Assembly (NCBI RefSeq): GCF_026212465.1
Contig: NC_080050.1
Location: 4,498,144 to 4,562,143, forward strand
Direction: 5' to 3'
Length of the DNA: 64,000 bases
Source: Amaranthus tricolor
Taxonomy: Eukaryota; Streptophyta; Magnoliopsida; Caryophyllales; Amaranthaceae
Shown here: one piece after another, positions 1 to 9,842 of the stretch
Position numbering within the stretch: the first letter of the stretch is position 1
How the letters are laid out: each line of letters begins with the position of its first letter
Notes under the pieces: generated by a model
The model's database searches: none
Told to the model about the DNA's origin: nothing
What the model saw: only the letters and a program-made list of their open reading frames with translations
Program-made: the position numbers and the translations under genes

Positions 1-2
1 AA

Positions 3-529
3 GTCAGCCAGCAGTACGGGAATGGAAATCGTGGTAATGCGGGTCAGAGGTTCCAGCGACCTTTTAATGGGGGACAAGGCCGGGTAGATGGAAACCGGGC
101 TGAAGGGTCAGAAATGCATCGTGGGGGCAATCACGTGGGAGGAATTAATGCACAAACAGCTAGTGGAAGGGTATATGCAGTCAGTGCAAGAGAAGCTGAC
201 AGGCGACGGATGTGGTTACAGGTACGTCCGCCATTCATTCTATAGCTGTTAATGTATTATTTGATTCGGGAGCTACATGTTCATTTCTTGCAAAGAGTAA
301 AGTAGAAGAATTGAATTTAGGAACTTTTGAACAAGTTTCTTATACGGTGGCTGTTCCATCGGGAAAATTGTACAGTTGTGATAGACTGTATAAGGATGTA
401 CCCTTGAAGATAGGGAAAGTTGTCTTTCCTAGTGACTTGTATGTATTAGATATGGAAGGCTTAGAGGTAATTTTGGGAGATACAGTTGAAGGTTGTACAA
501 GGGAGATGAAAAAACTAATGTATCCATAA
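3..529 (+). pseudogene. Ty3/gypsy retrotransposon fragment: end of gag and start of protease, frameshifted
   Basis: From base 3 an open frame enters from the left edge and runs to a stop at 243-245. It encodes a Gly/Arg/Asn/Gln-rich tail typical of the gag C-terminus in plant Ty3/gypsy elements. A second frame (212-529) carries the retropepsin core VLFDSGATCSFL with the catalytic Asp and later ILGD, as in gypsy aspartic proteases. The natural join would pass from ...READ into DVVTGT, so a one-base shift near 205-215 breaks the polyprotein. The protease frame stops at 527-529, and no reverse transcriptase, RNase H or integrase follows. No zinc knuckle is visible because the window starts too late. 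Family placement is solid. The element is a dead truncated remnant unless the left neighbour holds more of it. Confidence 0.8.
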
Positions 530-654
530 TTGAAGTTGTATATTGCTTTGGAAGAGGTAGTTAATAATTAGATGTTTTCAATTTCCAAGCACAATACACG
601 CGCTTTACTTTTCTAAAGTAGCAGTTTTTTTTTTTAAATGAATTATCAGATATG

Positions 655-1300
655 GGCTGGGCTTCTTGAGAGGCGTCTTTACAAAAGATGGTCTCTCAAG
701 AGAGGACCTGGTTAAAAGTTCTTTTTAACAAAATGAGATTTTTTTTTAGTAGATTTGGCTTGCAATACACAGATATCTTAGTGTATTAAATTATATAAAA
801 TTAAATTAAATTAGCTGACAATTTAAAATCTAAATGATGAAGTAAAATAATACTAAAAAACGTATGATTTTTTTACTAAGGTTATGTTATTGATCTAACA
901 CATTTAATCAATGTATATATAATTGTGCAGTGCATGCATCTTTTAGTTAGTTAATTTACATAAATTAAATTGAAAATTTTTAAATTTTTATATCTATAAA
1001 TTTTTACATCTATAAATTTTTACACAATTTTTAAATGAGACAGTCTTATAGTGAGACTATCTCTATTAAACTGACACATGCATATTTTGCTATTAAAGTG
1101 ATCACTTATAACTTTAAAATGATCAAATAATTAAATAAACTAATTATATGAGTCCGTCTTATGTTGACACGGTCTCATATAAGACGAATTGTTAATCACT
1201 AGTTCTTTATCTCATACAAAACGAGATGCTTTCTAGTAGAAAACAACAGCTAGTCACTTGGGAGACTTTCTCTTTGAGAGACGTATCTCAAGCCCAACTC
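655..1300. repeat. Inverted-repeat element with GAGAGAC/GTCTCT-type ends
   Basis: The left side (655-712) has GGGCTGGGCTTCTTGAGAGG followed by TGGTCTCTCAAGAGAGG. The right side (about 1245-1300) has a degenerate reverse complement, including GAGAGACGTATCTCAAGCCC. Inside are two further palindromes (about 1035-1070 and 1150-1190) of the form GAGAC...GTCTC. The same words recur at 1480, 1668, 1990, 3070 and 57920, so this is a dispersed MITE-like family. I could not read a clean target duplication. Confidence 0.4.
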
Positions 1301-1307
1301 ATTAAAG

Positions 1308-1460
1308 ATTGATGTCTACTTACCGTATTCTTAATGTCTACTTACATTATCATTAATGCTTATATACCGTATCCTTAATGCCTACTTTCAATATCATAAA
1401 TGTTTACTTATATGATTCTTAATGTCTACTTACAATACTTTAAAAAATGTATACTAGGCC
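1308..1460. repeat. Degenerate tandem repeat, unit about 25-28 bp (TTAATGYCTACTTACN-type)
   Basis: About five diverged copies follow one another, with the pattern 'taatgtctacttac...atcct'. Related arrays occur at 2090-2570 (opposite strand), 2765-3010 and 52150-52430. No coding potential. Confidence 0.55.
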
Positions 1461-1667
1461 GAGCCAATTAAATATACTCTTTTAAAGAGACAGTCTCTCA
1501 CAAAAATTTGTGAGAAAACAAAAAAAGATGATTTTAGATGGGCCTTTTGAATAAGCCCAAAGTTCTGTATACTAATTCAAAGTTCAAACCAACACCAACT
1601 AAATTGGTAGGACTTTCTAAAGAGTGTTTAATTTTGTGATGAAAATATATTTCGTAACACAAATTGT

Positions 1668-1808
1668 TGTGAGAGACAATCTCTTTAAGAGACGCATTAG
1701 ATATATGGGCTAAATAGCCTAAATTAATACAAATTAAAGAGAAAGTAAGAACGTGGACTTCTTGTTTTGAGGTCGTCTCTTTAAGAGACGATCTCTTACA
1801 AGAGTAGC
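1668..1808. repeat. Short MITE with terminal inverted repeats of about 30 bp
   Basis: The left end reads TTGTGAGAGACAATCTCTTT then AAGAGACG. The right end reads CGTCTCTTTAAGAGACGATC then TCTTACAAGAG, which is the reverse complement with a few mismatches. The core (about 75 bp) is AT-rich. Non-autonomous element, with no open frame. Confidence 0.55.
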
Positions 1809-1984
1809 TGTTTCCGTAAGAATGAAATTTTGATAAAATTAATATTGAAAGGAGAATATAAATATTTTTTGTTGATTTGATAGAATAATATCACGCTAAA
1901 TAATGAAATAAAGACATTGAGAATGAAAATTGACAAATAATTTATTTACTTTTATTTTTAGTAAAACTTATTTTAACAAATTGT

Positions 1985-3112
1985 AGTGAGAGACGAGAGA
2001 TAGTCTCTAAATGAACCGACCCAAATTTTAAAAAAGAAAAAAAATAAAATTTACAAATTGATAACTAATGTGTAATTGCATGCTTACTAGGTAGGGTTTT
2101 AGGATCTCTCAAGTAGGCATTTATGACAAGTCAACTAGGGGTTCACTGTACGTCAAGTAGGCATTTAGTATATCTTAAGTAAGTATTTAGGATGCATCAA
2201 GTAGCTTTTTTGAATAACTCAAGTCAGGGTTCTACAACGTATAAAAGAGGGTTTTTCAGCATATAAAGTAGAACTTTACACCATATGAAGTTGGGATTTA
2301 GAGTATAATAAGTTGATGTTTAGGGAACATTAAGTAGGGGTTTAATGTAACTCAAGTTGAGGTTTAAAAAGTGTCAATTAGGGGTTTAGAGTACCTCAAG
2401 TAGGAGTTTGTGATACCTCAAGTAGTGATTAAGTATCTATGGAGTAGGGATTAAGAATATGTTAATGTGTTCAGTAGGGTTTTACACTATGCTAAGTTGG
2501 GGTTTAAATTATACCAAATTGGTGTTTAGGGAACCTCAAGCAGGAGTTTAATACACTTAGCAGGGGTGATGGACCCAACGTATATTTTATTACTGCATTT
2601 GCAAATTATTAATTATTTTTTTTTATACAATTTAGTTATTTGTCATCTTAAGTCTATTATCTCAATCGGTAGAGCACTATGAAATTGCGTGGTAAATATA
2701 GGTTCGACTCCTACATAGATTATTATTGTTCATAGTTTAAATTTACTATATTTTTAGTGACAAAATTATCTCTCCCCTACTTGAGGTATCCTAAAATCCT
2801 ACTTGACGTATCCTAAATGTCTAAATGTCTACTTGAGGGATCCTAAAATCCTAATCGAGGTATCCTAAATATCTACTTGAGCTATACTTAATGTCTACTT
2901 GAGGTATTTTAAACCCTACTTAAGGTATACTAAATGCTTACTTGATATATTGTGAACTCCTACTTAACTTATCCTAAATGCCTACCTGAATCCTAAAACT
3001 CTACCGAATAAACGTGCAGTTTGAGTTACACAAATTAGTTATCATCTTTTTTTATTAGGTTTTAATGGGCCGTGTCTCCTAAAAGACATCTGTTAGAGAG
3101 ACGGGCTCTCAA
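1985..3112. mobile_element. Fold-back element of about 1.1 kb whose arms are tandem repeat arrays
   Basis: The arms 2065-2570 and 2765-3045 are inverted relatives. Both start next to TGATAACTAAT and carry ordered repeats such as TAGGGTTTTAGGAT, CAAGTAGGCATTTA and GGGGTTCAC, in the same order when one arm is reverse-complemented. Outside the arms, both sides have A-runs and then GTCTC/GAGAC words (1988-2020 and 3068-3112), extending the symmetry. The loop (2571-2764) contains a tRNA-like sequence. No transposase is visible, so it is probably non-autonomous. I could not identify a target duplication. Confidence 0.5.
2652..2721 (+). pseudogene. tRNA-like sequence (probable tRNA pseudogene or tRNA-derived head)
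   Basis: It has an A-box-like ATCTCAATCGGTAGAGCA with a CTC/GAG D stem, a near-consensus B box GGTTCGACTCC with a seven-base TTCGACT loop, and a six-pair acceptor stem (GTCTAT with ATAGAT). The anticodon stem ACTAT/GTGGT needs three G-U pairs and leaves an eight-base loop, so no confident anticodon can be assigned. It sits in the loop of the fold-back element. A decayed tRNA is likelier than a working gene. Confidence 0.35.
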
Positions 3113-4556
3113 GAAACTGACTATATAAATAATTGGAGAAAACTCCGATCCTTTCAATATTGGCTTTTCTAGCTATTTAAAATCTATTATCAAACCAAAA
3201 TAAATATAACTAAAAGTATATTTTGAAAAAATGTCTCTCTTAAACCAAATATCCCTAGTATGAAAGTTTAAAACAAAAATTTTTAAACCACCAACTTTTA
3301 TGCTCCATCAGATTTTTAAGTGAAATAACTTTATTTCTATATTTTTAAAGTGTCCTATATATAGAATATAATTATAAATGTACTTACAATTTTTGACAAA
3401 CTCTTAAAAAAGACTTTTTATATTAGGTTGACTCAATGTATATTATTTATAGTTTCAAAATGATTATTTATAATCTGTAACTCTTACAATAATCATTTAT
3501 AATCTTAAATGACCAATTATATCCTTAACGTAAAATACTCTTAAAAAACCAATTGTAATAGGATTTTCATTGTGAGACGTGCATTTCCTTTTGTCTTGAA
3601 ATTATAAAATTTGAGGTTTAACATCAAGATTACAATTACCTAATGTTATTTTATATTCTATGTAATGATCAAGAAATTTTTCAAATTTTAAACTATTTAT
3701 TAAATAACCTTGCAACCATTAGTTACAAAATTTATTATCAGCTTCATCATTAAAAAGTTTATTTTATAAATAAATTTATAATTATTTGATCAACTAATAA
3801 ATTAAAAACCTAAAACCAGCAATACACCGACAAAACTAGTAGCCAAACAATTAGGCCACCACACAATATAACACTTACAAATTACAATTTAGTGAGTACG
3901 TACAATATGAGACGTGAGAATGGAACCTAGCTAAAAGATTTCTTTCGTTCCAAATTAGTTCCAACATTAAAAAATGATATTTTTCATTTATCACTCTTAA
4001 TTTGTGATTAATTTTAATTTATAGGTCAAAACATAATCAAGTAAGATCTTATTGGATTCGTCTCATTGCAAAGATTATTAATATCAAATCTGTACAATTT
4101 TTTATTATACATAATTAGATATATTAAAAATTAAATTAGTGTATTAAATTGCGTGAAAAAACAAGTTCTGCAAATAAATTGAAACGGAGAAAATATTTTA
4201 TGAATTATTACTATTCTCCTAATCTATTCTTTTGAATTTTTAAATACTACTATTATAAAAAAATTTCGATTTAATTTATATGATGTAGCAAACTCAAAAA
4301 TAAAAGTAAGATTAAATAACTAAACCATGTTCATCAATGAGATTCTAAAGACAAATATGTTAAAAACGTGTAGGCAAACAGTCTCCAACAAAATAAAATT
4401 GACTTGATCTGTTTATATATGCTGGCTGGAGGTCAACAAAGAACGTGTTAGCATGCTTTTTCATTACATAATTTATGAAAGAATACATATACATATGTAA
4501 ATGTAAGTTTATGATTTATTTATTTATGTATTTTTTTTTTATGCAGATTCAGTCCT

Positions 4557-4599
4557 GAATATTCAGTATATTCAAGGTATTACATAATTTTGAATATTC
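4557..4599. promoter_or_regulatory. Cluster of three P1BS motifs (distal promoter of first PHT1 gene)
   Basis: GAATATTC at 4557-4564, GTATATTC at 4566-4573 and GAATATTC at 4592-4599 all fit GNATATNC, the binding site of PHR1-type MYB factors that drive phosphate-starvation genes. The surrounding block (about 4320-4570: ACAAATATGTTA, CGTGTAGGCAAA, CAACGTGTTA-like, GCAGATTCAG) is repeated upstream of the second PHT1 gene at 11890-12110. It lies about 900 bp before the inferred first exon. The motif match and duplication are seen; the function is inferred. Confidence 0.6.
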
Positions 4600-4734
4600 A
4601 TTGTTCTGTATTACAAGTATAATTATATTATCTTTTTTAGGGCTTACCTAACGCCCAAAACAGTTTTTTCTTTAATTTAATTAAGATAGTTGACCTTTAT
4701 ATATAAAGAATTATATGCTGATAATTTAGGATTT

Positions 4735-5205
4735 TTGCGAATAATAATTTTTAATGTTTATTTTTTTTAAACTACAGCCATTAAAATATCAAAGTCTACA
4801 GCGATCAGGTTAAATCATAAAATTCCGACCACTAAAATGGTTGGATTTCTGTGATTTTGTCTGAATATTATAGACTTTGATAATTTGGTGGCTAAAAGGT
4901 AAAGGTAAAGGACACTCCCAGTATTCGCACAAGGCAGGATTTGAGTGGGGATTTTTTCCTGAAAGATGCGGACTGAATGGGGATTTTTTTTCTAAAAGAT
5001 GCAGACAAACCATACATGTTCCCTTCAAGGATGGAGTAAAGAGAATGCGCCCAGTCAAGAAATCCCTCTAGCTGATACCTGTCCAGTATGGGTCAAACCT
5101 CAAACATTCTGCTCAATATGAAGCTGCTCTATCCATTGCGCCACAAGCGTTTTTGGTAAAATAAACATTAGCGTTAAACTTTAAAATTGTAATTCATAAA
5201 TTATT
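4735..5205. mobile_element. MITE with long terminal inverted repeats, split by a SINE
   Basis: A hairpin of the form ATCAAAGTCTACAGC...GACTTTGAT covers about 4788-4882. Its outer arms (GCGAATAATAATTTTTAATG on the left; the complement of GTTAAACTTTAAAATTGTAA on the right at 5174-5193) also mirror each other. The SINE at 4902-5156 interrupts the right arm. A relative lies at 26470-26712 with the same ATCAAAGTCTACARC core. Non-autonomous, superfamily unknown. Confidence 0.5.
4902..5156 (-). mobile_element. tRNA-derived SINE, copy 1
   Basis: On the minus strand the element starts near 5156 with CCAAAAACGCTTGTGGCGCA and continues with AATGGATAGAGCA. It has an A-box-like GTGGCGCAATGG and, about 45 bases later, a B-box-like GGTTTGACCC, then a body (CAGGTATCAGCT, CTGGGCGCATTCTC, GGAACATGTATGG). 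A second copy with the same order of blocks lies at 11612-11843, which shows it is a family. GGTAAA flanks both ends and may be a short target duplication. It sits between the P1BS cluster and the inferred transcription start of the first PHT1 gene. Confidence 0.65.
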
Positions 5206-5351
5206 TATATATACATATTATACATACCATCTAGAGAGTTAAGTGTCATCACATTATTAGCTAAAGTTTATTTTATTATATGTGACAAAATACATGATCA
5301 TGATCATGAGAATCTATATTTTGTCATGTTATGTCTCCCATTATTCTCTTA

Positions 5352-5446
5352 ACCTTTAGAAATTTCTAACAGTTAGCTAGTTTACCTTTAGAAATGTCTT
5401 AATAGTTAGCTTCCTTACCTTTAGGAATGTCTTAACAGTTAGGTAC
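5352..5446 (+). repeat. Three tandem copies of a 32-33 bp promoter segment
   Basis: Units starting at 5352, 5384 and 5417 each read ACCTTTAGRAATKTCTWA, then AGTTAGCT or similar. The corresponding promoter of the second PHT1 gene has one copy (AACCTTTAGAAATGTCTAAT near 13071). The triplication therefore distinguishes the two duplicated promoters just upstream of the inferred transcription start. Confidence 0.7.
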
Positions 5447-6438
5447 TTTTTTTAATAATAATATAATTTCCACCTCCAATTTTCTTCTTCTTATAGATGT
5501 TTTTTCCTGGAATTGTATCGACTAACACCAGTTATACCATCTAGACAGGTTAGTGATCTCTCATTGTTTTTCTCTCTGTTCTATTGAATTTTTTTTATTT
5601 TTTATTTGAGGTAGGCTATATATTGAGTATATATATGATGTATTATTGGATATTAATTAAAAGATTAAGCTAGAATCAATTTAATAAAAAGTTTAAACTA
5701 ATAATGATTAAGGTCTCATGATATACTATATATATACTCAAGGCCCAATTTATTTTTGCGATTTTTTTTAAATGGTGCCCTTTATTATATTAAAAGATAA
5801 AAAATTTTCCACTTCACAAAAAATAATTCAAGACAAAATATATTGTAACATTATATTACTTTAAATATAAAAAAAGGTTTACAAACAAATCACTTAAAAA
5901 GTGTTGCTGGAAACCGGACCTAAATAGCACCATTAAATATTTGAGGCTCCTTATTTCGAGGGGCCCTAGGCGGTCGACTACCTGAGATGCCCCAAGAACC
6001 GCCCATGTAGTTGAGAATCCCTATAAAAAATCATTCTGCTAGTAATGAGAATCAAACTCTTATCGTGAAATAGAAATTAAGTTTTCAACCACTAAATTAA
6101 TACATCTCCTAAGAGTATTAAATTTTCTTTATTATTTCTTCGTGTTGAACATTTTTAATTTTTTTGAAGTAAATTCAAGGACATGGAGAGAAATTTTGTT
6201 TTTAAAGTTGGTAATATTTTGTACGTTATTATTTAATAGAAGAGGGGAAGTCATATACATGCATTGTGTCATAATAGAAGAGGCGATCGACCGTACAAGA
6301 CCCTCTCTACATGCATTACGTTATAAATTCTTATTTACAAGGGTCTTTGAGAGTGTGTAAGGTGATCGACTGCACAAGATCCTCTCGTTTTCCTGTATAT
6401 GAAAAAGTTAATAAAAATATAAATATGTTGAGTTTATT

Positions 6439-6442
<4 letters not shown>

Positions 6443-6488
<46 letters not shown>
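6443..6488. repeat. (AT)n microsatellite
   Basis: An uninterrupted run of about 46 alternating A/T bases inside the inferred leader intron. Confidence 0.9.
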
Positions 6489-6491
<3 letters not shown>

Positions 6492-6952
6492 CAATAAATA
6501 AGACGCGAAATAAAAATTTTATACAGAATTCCAAATTTTTCAAAACTGCTCTATAGTTATTTAATATTTAAGTTAAATTTGAATTTTTCGTATGAAAATT
6601 TCAGTTCATAAATATTGCCATACACAATAAAATCCTTTAAAACTAACAAATAGAAATATATCAAAAATTAAATTACATTCTTACGCGTAAAGAAAACTAA
6701 AGGTTTCAAAGAATTCATTAAAAAAAAAAAAGCAAATACATAAAAATTGGCACTCAATATGTAAATAAACTTTATACAATATTAAAAATGAGAGAGTAGG
6801 AATTAGATAATATTTTGATATATTATTCTTTTCTAATATTTCATGTAACAACACTTTTATCTCTACCTTTTCAATGAGAAAAAGTTATAAATTATGTGAT
6901 GGCACCAGACTTTCAATAGTCATTCAAAAATGATGATTATAAAGTTGAAAAT

Positions 6953-7024
6953 TGTGGCTGCTGGGATTCGAGCCCAGGTCTCCACGGCCACAACGTGGAA
7001 TTCTTACCACTAAACTACAGCCAC
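6953..7024 (-). tRNA. tRNA-His (anticodon GTG)
   Basis: The reverse complement folds into a full 72-nt tRNA. The acceptor stem is GTGGCTG/CAGCCAC with discriminator A. The D arm carries GTAGTTTAGTGG. The anticodon stem is CCACG/CGTGG around loop TTGTGGC with anticodon GTG. The T arm contains GGGCTCGAATCCC. A and B boxes are intact, and a TTTT Pol III terminator (complement of 6948-6951) follows directly. As in most eukaryotes, the extra 5' G of mature tRNA-His would be added after transcription. It reads like the standard nuclear plant tRNA-His. It lies antisense within the inferred leader intron of the first PHT1 gene. Confidence 0.95.
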
Positions 7025-7766
7025 TTTGTTGATTATAACAAAATCTTAAAGTTGATATTTCTGTTGTTTTTGACTTACAACTTCTTACTTCTCCATAGTG
7101 TCTGTTTCCTATTCTAATTATTCTAATTTAATGTCTCATATAATGCATAATGGCTAATGATATATTTTAGAAAAAGACATGGGAAGAATGAGTAACGAAA
7201 AAACGATAATTAATTGTAATTGTGTAAATAAGATATAATTAAGAGAAAACAATTATCAAAAGGGAAATATGACATTTAATATAAATATGTTCAAAAAATA
7301 AGACGTTTGATTTATAAAACATAATAAATATTTATATTCTTAAGAGTTAGTTTGGTATGAATCTTTTCAAATTGAATAATGAAATGAGTCAAAGCATTCC
7401 ATTACTTATTATTTGGCATAAAAAAAAAAATTTAACCCATTTCATTTTTGTGATTAACAATTACCTTTTTTCTCATTTTTTAAGTAAAAAAAAAAAAAAT
7501 TTTAGCATTTACCTTATCATATCTATATCAAATAACCAATAAATTTAACACATATTATTTATTTTACTTGATCCTTTCCATACCAAAAACCCTCCTTAAC
7601 TCTTAAGAGACATATATCATCTATCATTATATACAGTGTATCCCATTCATAGGAAAATTATGATCAAGTTTTAAGGAGGAAAAGAAAACAACAACTCATA
7701 CACATAAAAGAAAATGAGGTGAAAGAATCCTTTGGCTCATAATAGATACTTGTAAATTGTAATTGT

Positions 7767-7774
7767 GTATATAC
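7767..7774. promoter_or_regulatory. P1BS motif, palindromic GTATATAC
   Basis: An exact match to GNATATNC, about 95 bp before the start codon of the first PHT1 gene. If the leader intron model is right it lies within that intron, close to the acceptor. A single 8-mer in AT-rich DNA can occur by chance. Confidence 0.4.
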
Positions 7775-7868
7775 CTCACTACCTCATTTCTAATTTTATT
7801 GACAGGGCAGATCACATGTGATTGAAGATTTTAATCAAAGAAATAAAAGTTTTAAAAAATACACAACA

Positions 7869-9470
7869 ATGGCAAAGGGACAGGTCAAAGTCCTAAATGC
7901 CCTGGATGTAGCTAAAATACAATGGTACCATTTCAAAGCCATTTTAATCTCCGGTATGGGATTCTTCACAGATGCATACAACTTATTCTGTATCTCAACA
8001 GTAGCAAGATTACTCGGACGCTTATACTTCACCAGACCAGGATCCAACAACCCAGGGATCTTACCCATCCATATTTCAGCTGCAGTAAATGGAATAGCCT
8101 TATCAGGCTCCCTTTTTGGCCAACTTTTCTTCGGATGGTTAGGAGACAAAATAGGAAGAAAAAAAGTTTATGGCATAACATTAATTATAATGATCATCTC
8201 AACTATTGGGTCAGGAATGTCCTTTAGTAAAACTCCTAAGGGGGTCATAACTACCCTTTGTTTCTTTCGGTTTTGGGTCGGGTTTGGCATAGGAGGGGAG
8301 TACCCTCTTTCGGCTACAATCATGGCCGAGTATGCCAATAAAAACACTCGCGGAACATTCATAGCCGCGGTCTTTGCAATGCAAGGAATGGGCATACTAG
8401 CGTCCGCCCTAGTAGCAATGTTTATTGCTGCTATATTCGATAATAAGTATAAACCTCCTCCTTATAATGTAGACCCTTTAGGGTCAGTTCCACCCGAATC
8501 AGACTACATTTGGCGTAGTGTACTGATATTTGGTGCTGTCCCTGCTGTTTTTACCCTGTATTGGCGTATGCAAATGCCCGAGACTGCTAGGTACACTACA
8601 CTAGTCGCGCAGAATCCTAAACAAGCAGTGAAAGACATGTCGAATGTTCTCGATGTTCATCTCGATCCAGAGATAGAAAAAGTCGAGGAATTAGTCCATA
8701 GTGAGAAGCACAAATTCAAGCTATTCTCAGCTGAATTCGCTCGTATATATGGGATTCGTCTCTTGGGTACAACCACTACATGGTTTTTAATCGACATCGC
8801 TTTTTATAGTCTAAATCTGTTCCAAAAAGATGTGTTTTACTCTGTTGGGTGGATTCCTTTACCTGAAGAAATGAGTGGTATGAGGGAAGTTTATAATATA
8901 GCCAAATTTCAAGCCTTAATTTCTCTTTGTGGAACTATTCCTGGTTACTGGTTTACTGTTGGTTTTATTGATATAATTGGTAGGTGGTGGATCCAAATGA
9001 TGGGATTCTTTTGTATGACTATTTTTATGGTTGCAATTGCAATCCCATACCAGCATTGGAGAACAAAAGAACATAGAGTTGGGTTTCTTATATTGTATGG
9101 ACTCATATTTTTCTTTGCAAATTTTGGTCCCAATGCTACTACATTTGTGATCCCTGCTGAGATTTTTCCGGCTAGGTTCCGATCGACATGTCATGGGATA
9201 TCGGCTGCAGCAGGGAAGGCCGGGTCAATAATTGGAGCAGTAGTGTTTTTATATGCCTCTCAAGAGGAGGATCCGGCTAAGAGAAATCCGGGTTATCCGG
9301 GTGGTATTGGCAAGAAAAAGTCCATTTTTATTTTGTGTGTGACTAATATTATTGGTATGATGTGTACGTTTCTTGTGCCTGAGACGAAAGGTAAGTCTCT
9401 TGAAGAACTTTCCGGAGAAGTTGATGTTGAAGATGATGCTCCATATGAACGTATTGCCGTTCCTCAATAG
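7869..9470 (+). CDS. PHT1-family high-affinity phosphate:H+ symporter, first tandem copy (533 aa)
   Basis: A plasma-membrane major-facilitator protein expected to import inorganic phosphate with protons. The ATG at 7869 was chosen because MAKGQ...[15 protein letters not shown] is the conserved PHT1 N-terminus and CAACAATGGC is a good initiation context; an upstream in-frame ATG at 7818 would add 17 non-conserved residues. Single coding exon, usual family length. Visible landmarks are GFFTDAY (residues 31-37, TM1), [14 protein letters not shown] (loop 2-3), [17 protein letters not shown] (about 140-156, TM4), [10 protein letters not shown] (TM7), a long central hydrophilic loop, and the C-terminal [14 protein letters not shown]. 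Oddities: the GGDYPLS motif has Glu instead of Asp (residue 144), and TDAYDLF has become TDAYNLF (Asn38). The second copy starts 4.7 kb downstream in the same orientation. P1BS motifs upstream suggest induction by phosphate starvation. Confidence 0.96.
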   Translation: MAKGQVKVLNALDVAKIQWYHFKAILISGMGFFTDAYNLFCISTVARLLGRLYFTRPGSNNPGILPIHISAAVNGIALSGSLFGQLFFGWLGDKIGRKKVYGITLIIMIISTIGSGMSFSKTPKGVITTLCFFRFWVGFGIGGEYPLSATIMAEYANKNTRGTFIAAVFAMQGMGILASALVAMFIAAIFDNKYKPPPYNVDPLGSVPPESDYIWRSVLIFGAVPAVFTLYWRMQMPETARYTTLVAQNPKQAVKDMSNVLDVHLDPEIEKVEELVHSEKHKFKLFSAEFARIYGIRLLGTTTTWFLIDIAFYSLNLFQKDVFYSVGWIPLPEEMSGMREVYNIAKFQALISLCGTIPGYWFTVGFIDIIGRWWIQMMGFFCMTIFMVAIAIPYQHWRTKEHRVGFLILYGLIFFFANFGPNATTFVIPAEIFPARFRSTCHGISAAAGKAGSIIGAVVFLYASQEEDPAKRNPGYPGGIGKKKSIFILCVTNIIGMMCTFLVPETKGKSLEELSGEVDVEDDAPYERIAVPQ

Positions 9471-9842
9471 TGTTATTTGGTGTTGACAATGGTTTGCCCT
9501 TTTTCATTTTTCCGAGCTAATGCTAGTTTTTTTTTATAGTGGAACACGTTGAATATGCTGATGAATTGTGTTCTCTTTTATGTATATTGATAAGACTTGT
9601 CAAGATTTTAGCTAAAACGAACCTGACTACAATTTTATTTAGTCTAAATATGATTCTTTTTTATTGTGCTTATCTGCATGATGAATTATGAATTCTTTTC
9701 TTTCATGTTGATTGTTTAAGCAGTTGGAGTAAAATATACAATGAAATATTTTATAAATATGGTATGGCTAATTGACCATGGCTAGTTGAGAATCGAATTT
9801 AGGATTTTTACATGAGAAAGTAGTAGTTACTCCAACTGAGAT
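9471..9842 (+). other. Probable 3' UTR of first PHT1 gene and flank
   Basis: T-rich, non-coding sequence follows the stop codon. No exact polyadenylation site can be assigned from sequence alone. Confidence 0.4.

Larger units (their letters stand above)
530..4500. other. Gene-free, repeat-rich stretch
   Basis: No coding sequence is credible here. The stretch is AT-rich and made largely of short inverted-repeat elements whose ends contain GAGAGAC/GTCTCT words, plus runs of degenerate 25-30 bp repeats, which are listed separately. Between about 3130 and 4320 I see only unremarkable AT-rich sequence. Confidence 0.6.
5549..7805 (+). other. Inferred 5'-UTR intron of first PHT1 gene
   Basis: A plausible donor (CTAGACAG|GTTAGT, 5549) follows a short leader. 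An acceptor TATTGACAG ends at 7805 (an alternative AG lies at 7810). The second gene has the same layout (13197-14131), and the sequences flanking both donors (CATTATTAGCT, AACCTTTAGAAAT) and acceptors (TGTGATT) are homologous. Non-coding leader introns are known in plant PHT1 genes. The interval also holds AT-rich filler, an (AT)n run and an antisense tRNA-His gene. RNA evidence is not available here. Confidence 0.5.

Noticed and set aside
2090..3010. CRISPR-like array, because of regularly repeated CAAGTAGGCATTTA words
   Set aside because: The units are degenerate, vary in spacing, lack unique spacers, form an inverted pair, and the DNA is eukaryotic.
6311..6556. Open frames encoding IYIYIY repeats
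   Set aside because: Produced by the (AT)n microsatellite at 6443-6488.
7818..7868. Upstream in-frame ATG of the first PHT1 gene (and 14118 for the second)
   Set aside because: The added residues are not conserved between the copies, while MAKGQ is the family N-terminus; the 14118 ATG precedes the inferred splice acceptor.
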